From Anthoceros angustus (taxonomy: Eukaryota; Streptophyta; Anthocerotopsida; Anthocerotales; Anthocerotaceae), in NCBI GenBank assembly GCA_010909165.1, contig VJWM01000205.1, positions 248,001 to 312,000 on the forward strand: DNA of 64,000 nt. Reading direction: 5' to 3'. Under the pieces are notes generated by a model, which was given only the letters and a program-made list of their open reading frames with translations, had not been told where the DNA came from and searched no databases. Shown here in pieces: positions 44,626 through 56,943 of this stretch. Each line of letters starts with the position of its first letter. The first letter of the stretch is position 1. The position numbers and the translations under genes are program-made.

Positions 44626-47600
44626 TCACAGCAAGGACAAGATCATTCCCTTCTCAGATTTCCGAAGGTCCGATTCACTTTCCATCTCCCTCTCCCCAGC
44701 TACAGCCACCAGATCCGAAGTTGTAGTACCAGCCGCGCTGGCCGCAGTCACCGTGGAGAGTGTACCTGATGTCGACTTGGAATCATCTATTACGGCATGC
44801 TCGCAGTACTTCTCCAGCCATCTGTCCATCTCCCAGAGGCAGTGCATCACACTCTCTCTTGCAGAGTAAGAGTGACTCTCAAGAGGCAGCAACACCAGTC
44901 TGCACAGTGCTCCATGCCCCTTCAAAGCACTGAAGAAACGCTCCGACTGCAACACACATACGTGTTAGATACATTCTCTGATGTGGAACTTGCTGTATCG
45001 GGGTTTCTCGTCTGCCAAGCTCGATCACCTACCTGCATGGTGAGGGTGCCGGAGTTGTTGTCTTCGTCTCCATGAATCAAAAGAATGGGCTTCTTGATTT
45101 TGTCAGCCAGCATGAATGGACTCATCTCAATGTACGTCTTCGTCGCTTCCCACAAACTCCTCTCCTCGGCCTGCACGTAGGCATTGCCTGTTTAGTGTTC
45201 TGATGCAGTAGACCTACCAGACACTGATGAAGCTTTTGTGTGAAAACCGGGTGTGGCACGTACCTGGAACCCAAATGGCGTCAGTGTTCTGTTGTAAGCA
45301 CCCGATCGAGCTATCCCACAGCTGAAGAGGTGGGGAGCGTGTGCCAGAAGATTTGCTGTCATGAACGCTCCATATGAGTGACCACCGACAGCAATCCTCT
45401 GCCGATGAGAGACCTGCAAGGAAGTCACAATTATTCACACAGAACTAGTAACCCGGCATGGACTGCCAAATAAGCGCTCACTAAGACTTACCCCTCGCCG
45501 TACAACCTCATCAACCGCGGCCTCAGCACTAAGCACCAGCTGCTCCACGTAACTGTTCCAAGTTTGGCCTCATGGGTCAGGTTCATCCAAAAGTTTTTCA
45601 GAGCCATATAGCTTGTTGGAAAATGCTATTCAATCCACTCAGCAAACATCACAAGCAACAAATGGATGAACAAGCTGACACCCACTTGTCATTTGCTTCT
45701 TTGTCGCCTTCACCGATGATTGGCATGGTTGGCCCATCCAAAATGACAAAACTGCATTGCACCGGAGCAAGAATACAGTCAGTGGAAGTGAGTACGCAGT
45801 ATGTGAAGAACAAAAGTGTGTCACCTCACACTGCAGCCACTCACCGTCTGGCTAACCACAAAAGTGGCGAAGTTGATCCAATTCCAGCAAATGCATTAGG
45901 GGAACCCCGCATCTGTCCAGCATTATCCTTGCTTTTGAACTCCCTTGGGTAAGCCCAAAGCAGTGTTGGCAAAGGACCGTCTTTTGCAGGATCATAACCA
46001 GGAGGTTGGTAAAGATTGGCTTGAAGTTCAACACCATCCTTCCTTTTGTACCGGATCACCTGCTTCTTGATGTCTTTCAGCTGAGGATAGGGGTGAGGGA
46101 AATCTGTGATCTGTTTCAAAGATTGTTCTGGCCACTGTTTCAGATAGTACTGAGGCGGTTCTGATTGAGACTCCCTGGACAGCAAAACCTTTAGTTTATC
46201 CACGTACAGATCTTCACTGACTGTGTCTGACAACAGACCCGCAACATTTTCATAATACTTCTCCTTGTCACTATTCCAAATGCGCTTCTTCTCACCTGTC
46301 TCTCTGAGAAAACAACTGTTGGCTCAGTAACATTGCATAAGAGAGACAGAAACAAGAACATATTGGCACCATATTTGCATCGACCCAGGCCTTACATGTC
46401 AAAGAGGTCGAGAAAGGGTATGTTGCCCTCTGGGCTAGCTCCTTGACCATCCAGCAACAACCAATTGCGGCCGTCTGCATCCTTGAACTGAGCTATTACA
46501 TAACTCCCAAAGACTGTCCTCCTTTGCATGGGAGAACCAGGGTCCGAGTACACATCCTCAGAGGACCTGTCAATTAATAGCCGGGGCTCTTTCTCCAGGT
46601 TTCCCGGGGTGATAACCCAGGTGCGAGTTCTTCGTGTTTTGTGCCATGACTCGTAGACGAGGGCAAGAGATTCATCACCCCACATAATGCCTCTGCACAG
46701 CAACTATACCACATTGAAGTAGAGGGCAGGAACAAGCTGTCCACTTTACAAGGCCTTGTTCTTGTGAGGCCTTGCAGCAGCTTCTTCAATATAAGAACAA
46801 AATTGTGCCAGTTATTACAATTACATTGATGAGACCATACCCATAGCGCCAATTAAGCTTTTGTAGAATCACTGGACTTCCGCCTTCTGCGTCAACCATG
46901 TACAGGATGTCACGAGGTGAGGCCTCTACCTTAGCATCACCGCCGTCTTGTGTTTCAACCCTGCATGACCATCCACAACACTTTTTTAAGGCCTTGCAGT
47001 TTGGGCACAAGGCCACCCGATCTACTGCAACAAATCACACTTACAAGCAGGTGACCAGAGTCCCTTACCATGTGAAGGTTGATGGCTTATCAGATCGCCA
47101 TCGAAAAGACCTAGGACCTTTCCGAACACTATCAAAAGTTATTGGGATATCATCAGCAAGAGGCAGATCGCAGATCTCTCTGACAAATTCTCCATTGGCT
47201 TTCCATAGATCCACTTTTTTGGGGAAACGCCCACACGGAACAATAAAGGAATATGGCCTGTGTATTGTACTGATGAGCAAGTACTTCCCGTCATTTGATG
47301 CACCCACATCAACATATGCAGCAGGGGCTCCAATCGGCTTCACAGATCCATCTAAAGAGATAAGCAGTAGTTGACTTGTTACATAGTAGTCAAACAAATC
47401 TTCATCAAACTTGTCCTTCAGTAGGTCTTGATATGTTCGATTCTGAGCAACATTTCCTTGTTCATTTGACTGCAGCTTCGGAGCTGATGGGGTCAAGGGC
47501 CTCGTTGGAGCTGGCCCACGGCCTTGGGGTATTGTGCATGCAACCAAAGTTGTGTCATCCACCCATGAATAACTGTCGCGCAAAGTCCCAAGATTGCATC

Positions 47601-49165
47601 AGTATCTGTAACCAGAAAACCAAGTAACTTCTCACTAGTCTTTGGCAATTCAATAACTATGGCCTGGACTAGCACAAAGCAATCCCATATTGAAGGGCAG
47701 CAAGCAAGACCAGCCTCAAAGAACTTACGATTCAAAAATAGTGTTCAGGGCATGCGTCTGTGGCCCAACTAGCTCCCTCGCCTGGCCTGTTTTTACGTCT
47801 GCAACCCATAAACCCAACCGGGGTTCATAGACATCCCCCTGCAACGGCCCAAGACATCGTAGCTGCCCGTTCTTAAGACAGAAGGCACACCATTACATCT
47901 AACTCGAATCTGGAATGTGCAAGCCAAGTATGCTTCAGGTCAGGTGAATCGGCACCTGAGAAGTTCCTCGGATTGTGAATGCAAAATGCAGTCCATCCGG
48001 AGACCTGGCCAGCAACAAGGAACACAACATCCAGGGCTTGGTTCCTTATCAGCAGAGTATGCCCATTATCACTGCTAAGCTGGCAATGGAGGTAATAGAT
48101 GCAACTGCAGGGAATAAGGTGCACATGAACTACGTTACCAGGTTACATGGTTTATTTTGCCATCTGGTGGGTATCCGACAACCACCCTCTCCGGCCCCAA
48201 GGATCCGTCATCCAGCAGCTTCTGAATTTTTATCCCCGAGTAAAATGACCTGGACGTAAACCTCATCACAAGTCAGACTCAAGGATAGCCAGCTAAGGAT
48301 AGTACAAAACCAGTCTGCTGGACACACCAGCACATCAGGACCCATGCTAATTCTCAGGTAACATACGGGAAGATAAGTCTCACAAGTCCATGGTACGTGA
48401 CAACTTACATCCTACTACGGGCATTAGACTCCGGGTCAATGCGGAGGCCCGCAAGCTTGAGTTCAGGCTTTGAAATCTCTGACAGAGGTGGCAAGGACCT
48501 CCGGCCCAAGAACATGATCTCATCCTTGTTGGGCGAAAACGACAAAGCGGGAACAGGTGGTGCATCAACTATGTCTCGTAACTCCGGAGGTGGAAGACGA
48601 TATCCACTTTCTGTCACACAGTACACCACAAGGAAACTGTCAGAACATGCACTGGATGCAGCCGGCCATTTCGGGGCACTCAATGACATAAGCAAAACAT
48701 CAGTTCTCCAAAGCGTCCCACACAGGACTCCCAGCTCCACACTATCTATCTAGCAGACCCACCAAACAAACCAATTCCATTTTCGATCGCCACCCATAGT
48801 CATGGCAACGCTGCTGAATTAGCTAAACCCAAAAAAGAGAGCACACACGCACCATCATCCGCAGTGGAGGCGGCATTGGACGACGCCAAACCCGCTCCAT
48901 TGGCACTCTCAGCTCGAGCCAAGCCAGGGATAGGAGCGCGCGCCAGAGACCGGGAGTGCATCATCGACCCTGCCCGCAAAAGATCGAGGCTCGGCTGGGT
49001 TACTTGCCCGAACCGGGAAGCCAGGAACGAATGCCCCTGGCGAAGAGGCAGCGGCAGATGGTCCAGCACCTGCCCGGTCCGCAACCACGCACGGGCCGCC
49101 GCAGACGGCAGCGGCTGCGAGGAGCAAGAGCGCAGCGATAGACTGGAGAGCTTGCTGGTTCTCAT
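44626..49165 (-). CDS. Chloroplast glutamyl endopeptidase (CGEP), S9D peptidase
   Basis: This multi-exon gene is a stromal prolyl-oligopeptidase-fold serine protease that cuts after Glu in small peptides. The N-terminus (ATG 49165) is Ser/Arg/Leu-rich like a plastid transit peptide. Exon 1 ends at 48853 and continues in frame at 48610 with SGYRLPPPELRDIVDAPPVP. Propeller blocks include HRPYSFIVPCGRFPKKVDLW, QDGGDAKVEASPRDILYM, VYESWHKTRRTRTWV and SSEDVYSDPGSPM. The catalytic domain has PPGYDPAKDGPLPTLLWAYP, the nucleophile elbow GGHSYGAFMTANLLAHAPHL, the acid loop LLIHGDEDNNSGTLTMQ and the His motif LPLESHSYSARESVMHCLWE. All match Arabidopsis CGEP (At2g47390) closely. The stop is at 44626. 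About a dozen short introns separate exons. The C-terminal extension (residues after KYCEHAV) is variable, as in the family. Confidence 0.93.
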
Positions 49166-50580
49166 AGCGTGTTAAGCTCCCCCTCCCACTGTTCCCTTGC
49201 ACACGCACAAAGGGAGGCCGCCCAGAACAGAAGAGCGCGAGACGATACTCAAGGCCCCACCAGCCACTCAAAACCTTCCAGGCTCGATGCAGAATCGTAG
49301 CAAGCACGAATGTTTGTGCATTCTACGTTGGCAACTGTTCACAATCGCCCACTCCACACGGGCGTCCTGGAGAAAGGCACGATGCCAAGTATGAAGCAGC
49401 AGCAGGCATACACTCAACTGTGCCCGCATTGGTCCATCTTCTTTTACCCGGCAAAGGAAATGCAACTACGAGCCAAGAAGCTCAGGGTAAAGTGCATCGC
49501 CCAGTTTCCCTCCACTGGATAAGATCCATTGCAGCCATTGCTGACCGCCTCCCTCTTGGACGACAAACCAGCGGCTCCCTTCTCATTCCGCTGCCCAGTT
49601 TTGCTAAACACACTCCCTGTAGGGTCTATGTATAAGTTAAGGCTTAATCTAATATTACTTGTATTTATAAAATTTAAATAAAAATAAATATTCATCATCT
49701 TCCTTCTTGGTTGGCTTTGTTTGATAACTCATATCAAGCTTTGTTCTTTCGGTTTAGTATTTTTAGTCCTATTTTCCTACTGTGTTTGCATATTGATGAG
49801 TTCTAATGCATCTCATTTATCCTCTTTCTGTATTTAGGCCAGCTTATATATAATACACCTAACCTTTAGAAGAAAGAGAATAAGAAGAAGAAATTATAAG
49901 GTTGTATCTTTAGAGGTTATATTTTTAAGGATTTTTCTTCCATACTGCTTTGGTGGTGCAGATGGGATTATCTATCTCTTTATATTACATAAGATTTATC
50001 CACTAAGAATATTTAACTATACCTATCTATCACTTTAAAAGAAAGCTATAACCTACATAGCTTTAGTATTCCGTCCATGAAACATAGCTCTCTACTTCCT
50101 TAAGAGCTTTCAAAGAAGACTATATCTTAAATAATTTAAAATATTTAATTATTTATATAAATAACTTATAGCAATCTGATTATTTGTATATATTTTGTAG
50201 CTGCTATATATGACCTACAAATGTCATCCATATACAGAACAATCGAGTTATATTATTTTTAATGTGAATACGAGTCTAGAATTTGATGCAAATGTATTGT
50301 ACTGCATTGTGAAGGCAATGTGGCTGGATGGAAGCGACTGTGGTGGAAACGACGTGATAAAAACGATGGGAGGGGGGAGAATTGCAGGAGAGTAGGCGGA
50401 AGATCCAACCTGCCTGCTTCGGCATCATCACGCGAGCTGCATGGCAGCGGCAGGGTTTTAGTTCTGCCGTAGCCAGCCTGCGTCCTGTAATCTCACCCGC
50501 CCTCACCGAGTAGGCCACTTGAAGGTGCAGTAGCAGTCCCATTCTGCTTTTGCTCTTGCTGGTGACCAGCGAGCTCCGAG
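49166..50580. promoter_or_regulatory. Intergenic region between divergent CGEP and KAS I genes
   Basis: Two plastid-protein genes are transcribed away from each other across 1.4 kb. The middle (about 49640-50260) is an AT-rich island of taaataaaaataa-type sequence flanked by GC-rich promoter-proximal DNA. No specific regulatory site can be named. Confidence 0.4.
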
Positions 50581-52836
50581 ATGGCTGCGGCCAGCTGCAC
50601 TGGCGTCGCTGTGGCAGCCTCGGTTGCCGGAGTCGGGGCTTCCTCCTCCTCGTCCCGTGGCGCTCGCAGGGACCGTTCCCTTGTGCGCTTCCAGGGACTA
50701 AGGGCGGGGGAAGCTGCTGGCTCGGATGTGGCGCTGCTTAAGGCTCTGAATGCCGGGGGTGGCCGGAGAGGGAGGTCAGGTGAGCTGCTCGCCGTGCATG
50801 CACTTCTTTCGGAGGCTGAATTTGACTGTTGGAGTGGTTTTCGGCTGGCTGGAGGTCACAGCTGCATTTGCGTTGTGGTTTGGTGACAGAATGCCGTACG
50901 GGAGGAGCTGTGGTCGTGGCTGCCGCTGTCTCTGCGCCGAAGAGGGAGACGGACCCCAAGAAGAGAGTGGTGATCACTGGCATGGGCGTCGTGTCTGTGT
51001 TTGGAAATGATGTGGACACCTTCTACGATAAGCTGCTTGAAGGCGAGAGCGGAATCAGCATCATCGATCGGTTTGATGTGTCCAAATTCCCGACTAAATT
51101 TGGGGGACAGATCCGGAACTTCTCGTCCAAGGGGTACATTGATGGGAAGAACGACCGGCGCCTTGACGACTGCATAAGATATGCCCTAGTCAGTGGGAAG
51201 AAGGCCTTGGAGCATGCAAATTTGGGTGGAGACTTGATCGATCAGGTAGGGGTGTTGCATGCCTGCTGGATGTGTGGTTTTGCGAGGTTGTAATTGTGCA
51301 TCTGCTTGCTTGTCTCTTTTTGTGAGAAAGATCTAAATATCCGGGACCACTTCTGATGTTGTGGACGTGTTTTCCTGGACTTCTTCTTCTGCAGGTGGAC
51401 AAGAAAAAAACTGGCGTGCTCATAGGCACAGGCATGGGCGGGCTTAGTGTCTTCTCTGATGGAGTTAAGGCACTTATTGAGCAGGGGCACCAGCGAATTA
51501 CTCCCTTCTTCATTCCTTACGCTATCACCAACATGGCTTCTGCTATGCTGGCCATTCAGCTCGGGCTCATGGGCCCAAATTACTCCATCTCCACAGCATG
51601 TGCAACGGCCAATTATTGTTTCTACGCAGCTGCTAACCACATCCGCAGAGGTGAGGCGGACGTCATGATCGCTGGAGGAACGGAGGCAGCAATCATTCCG
51701 GTGGGTCTGGGAGGGTTTATTGCTTGCAGGGCTCTTTCGCAACGAAATGACGAACCGCAGAAGGCCTCTCGGCCTTGGGATAAGGATCGGGAAGGCTTTG
51801 TGATGGGAGAGGGTGCTGGTGTTTTGGTATATCGCACATCCTTAACCTCAATATTGTTGCAAGACTGTGTGATCTCCGTTTTTTCTGGTCTGTAAGGTTT
51901 CCTGCACACGTTATGGTACAGATCATGGAAAGCTTGGAGCATGCCCTGGCTCGAGGAGCACCTATTATTGCGGAATACCTAGGTGGCGCTGTTACTTGTG
52001 ATGCGTATCACATGACTGACCCTCGCGCTGACGGGCTTGGAGTATCCACATGCATTGAGAAAAGTCTGGAGGATTCAGGTGTTTCGCCCGAAGAGGTATC
52101 AAAAGCTGCTCCATGTGCCTTCTGTTCCTTGCCTGTGTGCTGCATGCTAAGGAGTTCGCACTGCTCTTCGTGTTATTTTGGTCAGGTGAATTACATCAAT
52201 GCGCATGCAACTTCCACCATTGCGGGTGACTTGGCAGAGGTAAACGCAGTGAAGAAAGTTTTTAAGGACGGCTCAGAAATCAAGATGAATGGGACCAAGG
52301 TATATAACTTCTGATGTTGGTTCCATGTGTGTAAATGCTTTGTATGCCAAGGGTTTAAGGTCATTTTGATGTCTGCAGTCTATGATTGGTCACTGTCTTG
52401 GTGCGGCTGGAGGACTGGAGGCTATTGCAACTATCAAAGCTATCACAACTGGATGGGTGCACCCAACTATCAACCAATTTGTGAGTTTGAGGCGGACACT
52501 GTACCTTTGCTCAACCATGTGTTGTTTGCAATACTATTTTCGCTTACTGCATGGGCCCTTCAGTTGTAGAGGCGGGCGTTCTAACCTGCTGGTTTGCGTC
52601 GTCTGTTTTGAACAGAACCGGGAGCCAGAAGTCACGTTTGACACAGTCCCAAATGTTAAGAAGCAACACGAAATACACGTTGGTAAGTTCAAGTAGTCGT
52701 CGTCTTGTGCAGGGGACAAGTTTGTGTTTGTGTCGCCTGGAATTCACTGCTGTTTTGTGTGCGTGCAGGCATCTCGAACTCTTTTGGATTTGGAGGCCAC
52801 AACTCGTGCGTGGTTTTTGCGCCATACAAGCCCTAA
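50581..52836 (+). CDS. KAS1: 3-oxoacyl-ACP synthase I (KAS I), plastidial
   Basis: Eight exons (50581-50779, 50890-51245, 51395-51826, 51922-52095, 52186-52299, 52379-52480, 52616-52682, 52769-52836) sum to 1512 bases, 503 residues. The enzyme condenses malonyl-ACP with C4-C14 acyl-ACP in plastid fatty-acid synthesis. Residues 1 to ~85 are Ala/Ser/Arg-rich, a transit peptide. The mature part begins near VSAPKRETDPKKRVVITGMG. Catalytic residues: Cys254 (SISTACATANY), His394 (NYINAHATST), Lys425 (GTKSMIGHCLG) and a second His in SFGFGGHN near 492. Sequence agrees almost throughout with Arabidopsis KAS I (At5g46290). All splice phases agree. The start ATG at 50581 gives the only long N-terminal extension. 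Confidence 0.96.
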
Positions 52837-53422
52837 AGAGTGTGAATTCGCAATTCAAACTTCCGGCTACATTTTTTCCTGACGCATTTTTGCAAGTTTA
52901 CTCAGTCGAAAAGCTCTGGTTACATCAGCTGGATAGCTCGATGTGGAGCTTCGTAGTTCTGAAGCTTTCTGGATAGGATCTTCAAAGCTCGCGCATCGAT
53001 GGTTTCAGGAGCAACTGAATTTTGCACCAAAGATTGTAGGCTGGTGGATAGGCATCCGGGATCTGACCATTCTCAGAGCTGAGGCAGAGGATTCTCAATT
53101 TCTGTGAACATCAATTCTTTTTTCATTGCCAACCCCGATGCGAGCTTGACATTCGAGCTCACTAGCCGAGACAGCTTGTTGTGCCAAAATTGAGTGGCTT
53201 GTGTGCTGTGTCGGACTGTCCTCCTGCATGCTTCCTGAGCCTGCAAACAAGCCACATGTGGAGGTGAAAACTCGTGAAACTTGGTAATAAGCTTAACAGA
53301 GTGGCGTGGGTGCCAGACATTTCCACTCTGTTTGCGGCATTTCGTGAACTCTGTGCTGTGTGTCCGTTGGGTGCATTCCCAGCAGGTCCGTTCCCTCCCC
53401 TGGTCTGCTGTCTGGACAGTGC
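52837..53422. other. Intergenic region between KAS I and allantoin synthase
   Basis: 586 bp hold the 3' flank of KAS I and the promoter of the next + strand gene. No gene was found. Confidence 0.5.
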
Positions 53423-55523
53423 ATGATGGCAGCAAAGCCAGAGCTGGTGAACCTGACTGTGGATGAATGGCTGTCCTGCTGCGGGAGCACGCAATTTGCG
53501 GCTGAAGTTGCAAAATTAGGACCTTTCGATGGCCTCGATCAGGCAATCGAGGCTTCACGGACAATCTGGTGGAGCAAGGTACCATCTCATCCTCCCTGTC
53601 TTCTCCTTCGTCTGGCCCCTGTGGCCAATTGATGCATACAATGTGGTTTCCTGACTTTATGCGACTTGCGTCTAGGTTGACATTCTGGGATGGCTGGAAG
53701 CGTTTGCAGCGCACCCTCGGATTGGCGATGTCGATGCGCTTCGCAGAAAGTTTGCCTCTGAGTGCGTATTTCCTTGCCACTAAAGGTCAGGGAGATAGAA
53801 ATCAAGTGAGGGACTGATAAGGATGTCGTGCGCGGTACCGGGTAGCTGTGTAGAATTGGTGTTCAGTAATGTGAACGAAGATGCTTGCCAGTGCTTGATA
53901 GCTGCAATGGAACAGGGTATATGCGGAAGAGCAATCGGAAGCCCTGGGAACTGCCAGTGACCAGATTTTGAAGGTTTTATCTGCTAGCCTTGTGATTGTG
54001 GTCACTTCGGGGTTGCTTTTTAAGTGTGGAAAGGTAGGTAATTGAGCTCACTGTCTGCCTGCGTGCGTAGGATTTGGCAGAGTGGAACCGGCAGTACGAA
54101 AGGAAGTTCGGGTTCATCTTCCTTATATCTGCGAACGGGAAGAGCAGTTCTGAGATTTTAGCAGTTTTGAAGGTAGATAAATCTACTCCTTTTCAATATA
54201 GCTTGACATACTGTCTGGGTGAAAAGCGGAAGAGGCGCTGCCATCATTTGCTGAGGGTCCTTTTGTATAACAGTTGCAGATACATCAAGACTGTTCTGCT
54301 TGTTGCGTCTGACAGACAGACTGCTATCCACGGTAGCATATGAATATGTTTTTGTCCCGATGAACTTACTCTTTGCAACTTGTACATCCAGTCTCGCTTT
54401 ACCAACAGACCGATCATCGAATTTCAAGTGGCAGCAGCAGAACAGCAGAAGATAACAGAGCTTCGCCTCGTCAAGAAGCTTGAGGGCTCGGCCCAGAAGC
54501 ATCCTGAAGTCCCAAATTTGGACCACGTTACCAGTTCAGGCCCTCCAACTGGTGCTTCTACAGACGATTCAGCTCCGGGAGATGGTAATGACTCAGTTCT
54601 TGTTTCCAAGTTGAGTTTGGTCTGTGGTGTCGGATGTGGTTTGCAGTGAGCCCGTAAATGGAAGTACAGACTCTGGTGGTTGAGCTTAAGTTGCTGTTGC
54701 TATCCTTCAATGCGCAGGATCTTAGTGCATATTCCCATTCTGATTTGATTTTTCAGGCTCCCGACTTTCGTGTGAAACAATTGTGAATAAGAACCCCAGA
54801 AGTTTGTGGAAAGGTGGGTATTGAGCTTTCTGAGAAACAACTTGGGCGTCCGATTGAGTCTTAAACTTGTAGCTTCCCCTGTATCTCTCGAGTTCATGAA
54901 GGTTGTGAGGTCCTGTGTTAGACCTTAATAGATGCAACCCAGTAGGTTCAGTTGAAGTTCTTTGAGCAGTTTACTGATCATGGTGTTCCACAGGTAAGGA
55001 CCCAGTGCATCGAAGACTGACGCAAATAGAGGCACACATCACTGGATCAGGGATCGACAAGGGCAAGCAAGCTCCTGTTGCAAGCCCAGAGCAAGCTCCA
55101 ACAGTCACGCGGACCCGCCCTCCCATCACAACTCATGTCTTGGATGTTTCACTTGGAAGACCAGGTTCGGGCATTGATGTAACACTGGACTGGTGGAAGG
55201 AGAAACCGGCAACAGTAATTCACAGCTCGAAGGACTCGGACAAGGGAGAGTGGACGACTCTGGGCACCTCTGTCACAGATAATGATGGCCGATCTGGCCC
55301 CTTGATGCCCCTGTCCAACACTATTCCTGCTGGGAGATACAGGCTCACGTTTCACACCGAGCAATACTTCCTCAGACTAGCTGGTGCAAGGCCTGAAGGA
55401 TCAAAGCCATTCTATCCCTTCGTTTCAGTTGTGTTTCAAGTCACTCCCGCTCAAGCAGCTGAGCACTTCCATGTGCCTGTTCTCTTGTCTCCTTATGCGT
55501 ATAGCACATACAGGGGTAGCTGA
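53423..55523 (+). CDS. TTL: Allantoin synthase: OHCU decarboxylase + HIU hydrolase
   Basis: Seven exons (53423-53578, 53676-53761, 53916-53973, 54071-54172, 54392-54584, 54757-54813, 54994-55523) join to 393 residues. This bifunctional purine-degradation enzyme converts 5-hydroxyisourate via OHCU to S-allantoin in peroxisomes. The N-terminal decarboxylase domain has AAHPRIGDVDALRRKF, ASDQILKDLAEWNRQYERKFG FIFLISANGKSS and FQVAAAEQQKITELRL. The C-terminal transthyretin-like HIU hydrolase has RPPITTHVLDVSLG, TDNDGRSGPLM, HFHVPVLLSPYAYSTYRGS (family C-terminal YRGS). Between domains, residues 225-233 (RLTQIEAHI) resemble the internal PTS2 peroxisomal signal known in plant homologues, with Ile at the last position. 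Two in-tandem ATGs begin the frame; the first, at 53423, was used. Confidence 0.94.
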
Positions 55524-56061
55524 TGAGGCAGTTTGTGTTGGAGCAGAAACAGGTCGGTGGAATCACGATAGTATGTTCTTTGCGACTGTATATAGTAAAC
55601 TCTCTCCCCGTGTTTTTATGCGTCAAACAAGATGACCATGAAAGCAATGAGCCAAAGGTTATGCTTCCTAGCCTGCCTAGTTGTAGGTGTGGTGCGTTCA
55701 TCGGAATTCCCATCCGGTTGGGTTACTGGCAAAGCCAACAATTACCTGACCACAACCAAGCTCTCGCTGGTCGTTCTACTCAAAGCTATATATGGCCTCG
55801 TCCTTTTTGAATATGGAACACGAAGGTTAAAATATTTATCTTGAGTTTTGGGTGATAAAGGTTGAAATATATTATTTCACCACGGGAGGTGGGGTGAACA
55901 GCTAGTGGCGTATCCTGCTTTAGGTGCACGCCTCGGGCAACTTGGATACATATCTAGCCGCCGAGCCCGAGGAATGAATCACTGCGGCGAGGCAAGCCTT
56001 GCTTCAGGCAGTGACTTGCGGCCGACAGGAGAATTGAGCTGCTCCGTACAGTGACACAAGG
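55524..56061. other. Intergenic region
   Basis: It holds the 3' flank of the allantoin synthase gene and the promoter of the DUF579 gene. Nothing else was recognised. Confidence 0.5.
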
Positions 56062-56943
56062 ATGTTGCAGCAGGTACAGGCTCAGGTTCCATCAAGCTTG
56101 CAAGTTCTGAGGAGCGTGAGGAAACGGCATCCTGTTCCTGCGACGCTGCTTTCCATCTTCATGTCAGCGGCGCTTCTCTGCTTGTTGTTCGCTTCTTTGA
56201 ACAGCGCGAAGCTGATTGCAGTGAGCTTGCTGAGTCCAGATGTTGGGCTCAGCGGACAGAATCCGGTCCCCGAGGACGTCGCCCGGGCGCTTCTGCACTT
56301 CGCAACCACGTCGGAGGTTCCGCAGCAATCCAAGGAGGAGGTAGGAGCGGTGATGGGAGCGCTGTTGCGGAGAACGCCCAGCAATTTCCTGGTTTTCGGA
56401 TTGTGGCACGACAGCCTGCTGTGGGCGACGTTCAACTACGGCGGGAGGACGGTGTTTCTGGATGAGAGCCAGGAGTGGATAGATCGGACGAGGGAGCGCC
56501 ATCCGCAGCTGGAGACGTACAAGGTGGACTACAGCACCAGTTTGGGGGATTCGGACAGCCTGTTGGAAATAGCTCGGGACAGGCGCAGGGAGGAATGCCG
56601 GCCCCACCAGCCCATCCAGGCGTCCTCCTGCCCTTTAGCGCTGTCCAGGGAGCTGCCGGAGGAGCTGCTCACGGTGCAGTGGGACGTCATTCTTATTGAC
56701 GGCCCTCGTAGCTACCGGAATTCGTCGTTTCCAGGTCGGATGAGCCCCATCTTCACCTCCTCCGTGATGGCTCGCACCCGGACGGCTCCTGGCCACCTTG
56801 ACATATTTCTTCACGATGTTTCCCGCCCTTCAGAGTTCGCATATGCCATGGAATTCCTGTGTGTCAGGAACTTGGTGAAGGCGGTAGGCGACTTGTGGCA
56901 CTTTCAAATCTACTCCAGTCCGGCAGAGGAGTTCTGTTCCTGA
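56062..56943 (+). CDS. DUF579 protein, IRX15/IRX15-L-like
   Basis: A single exon of 293 residues. An N-terminal membrane anchor (TLLSIFMSAALLCLLFASL, about 28-46) fits a Golgi type-II protein. Conserved DUF579 blocks follow: ALLHFATTSEVPQQSKEEV, PSNFLVFGLWHDSLLWATFN, GGRTVFLDESQEWI, YKVDYSTSL, LTVQWDVILIDGPRSY, PGRMSPIFTSSVMAR and a closing IFLHDVSRPSE...FLC. Family members act in xylan biosynthesis; the GXMT branch are glucuronic-acid 4-O-methyltransferases, while IRX15 members are needed for normal xylan chain length. The wording is nearer IRX15 than GXMT by eye. There is no intron. Confidence 0.92.
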   Translation: MLQQVQAQVPSSLQVLRSVRKRHPVPATLLSIFMSAALLCLLFASLNSAKLIAVSLLSPDVGLSGQNPVPEDVARALLHFATTSEVPQQSKEEVGAVMGALLRRTPSNFLVFGLWHDSLLWATFNYGGRTVFLDESQEWIDRTRERHPQLETYKVDYSTSLGDSDSLLEIARDRRREECRPHQPIQASSCPLALSRELPEELLTVQWDVILIDGPRSYRNSSFPGRMSPIFTSSVMARTRTAPGHLDIFLHDVSRPSEFAYAMEFLCVRNLVKAVGDLWHFQIYSSPAEEFCS

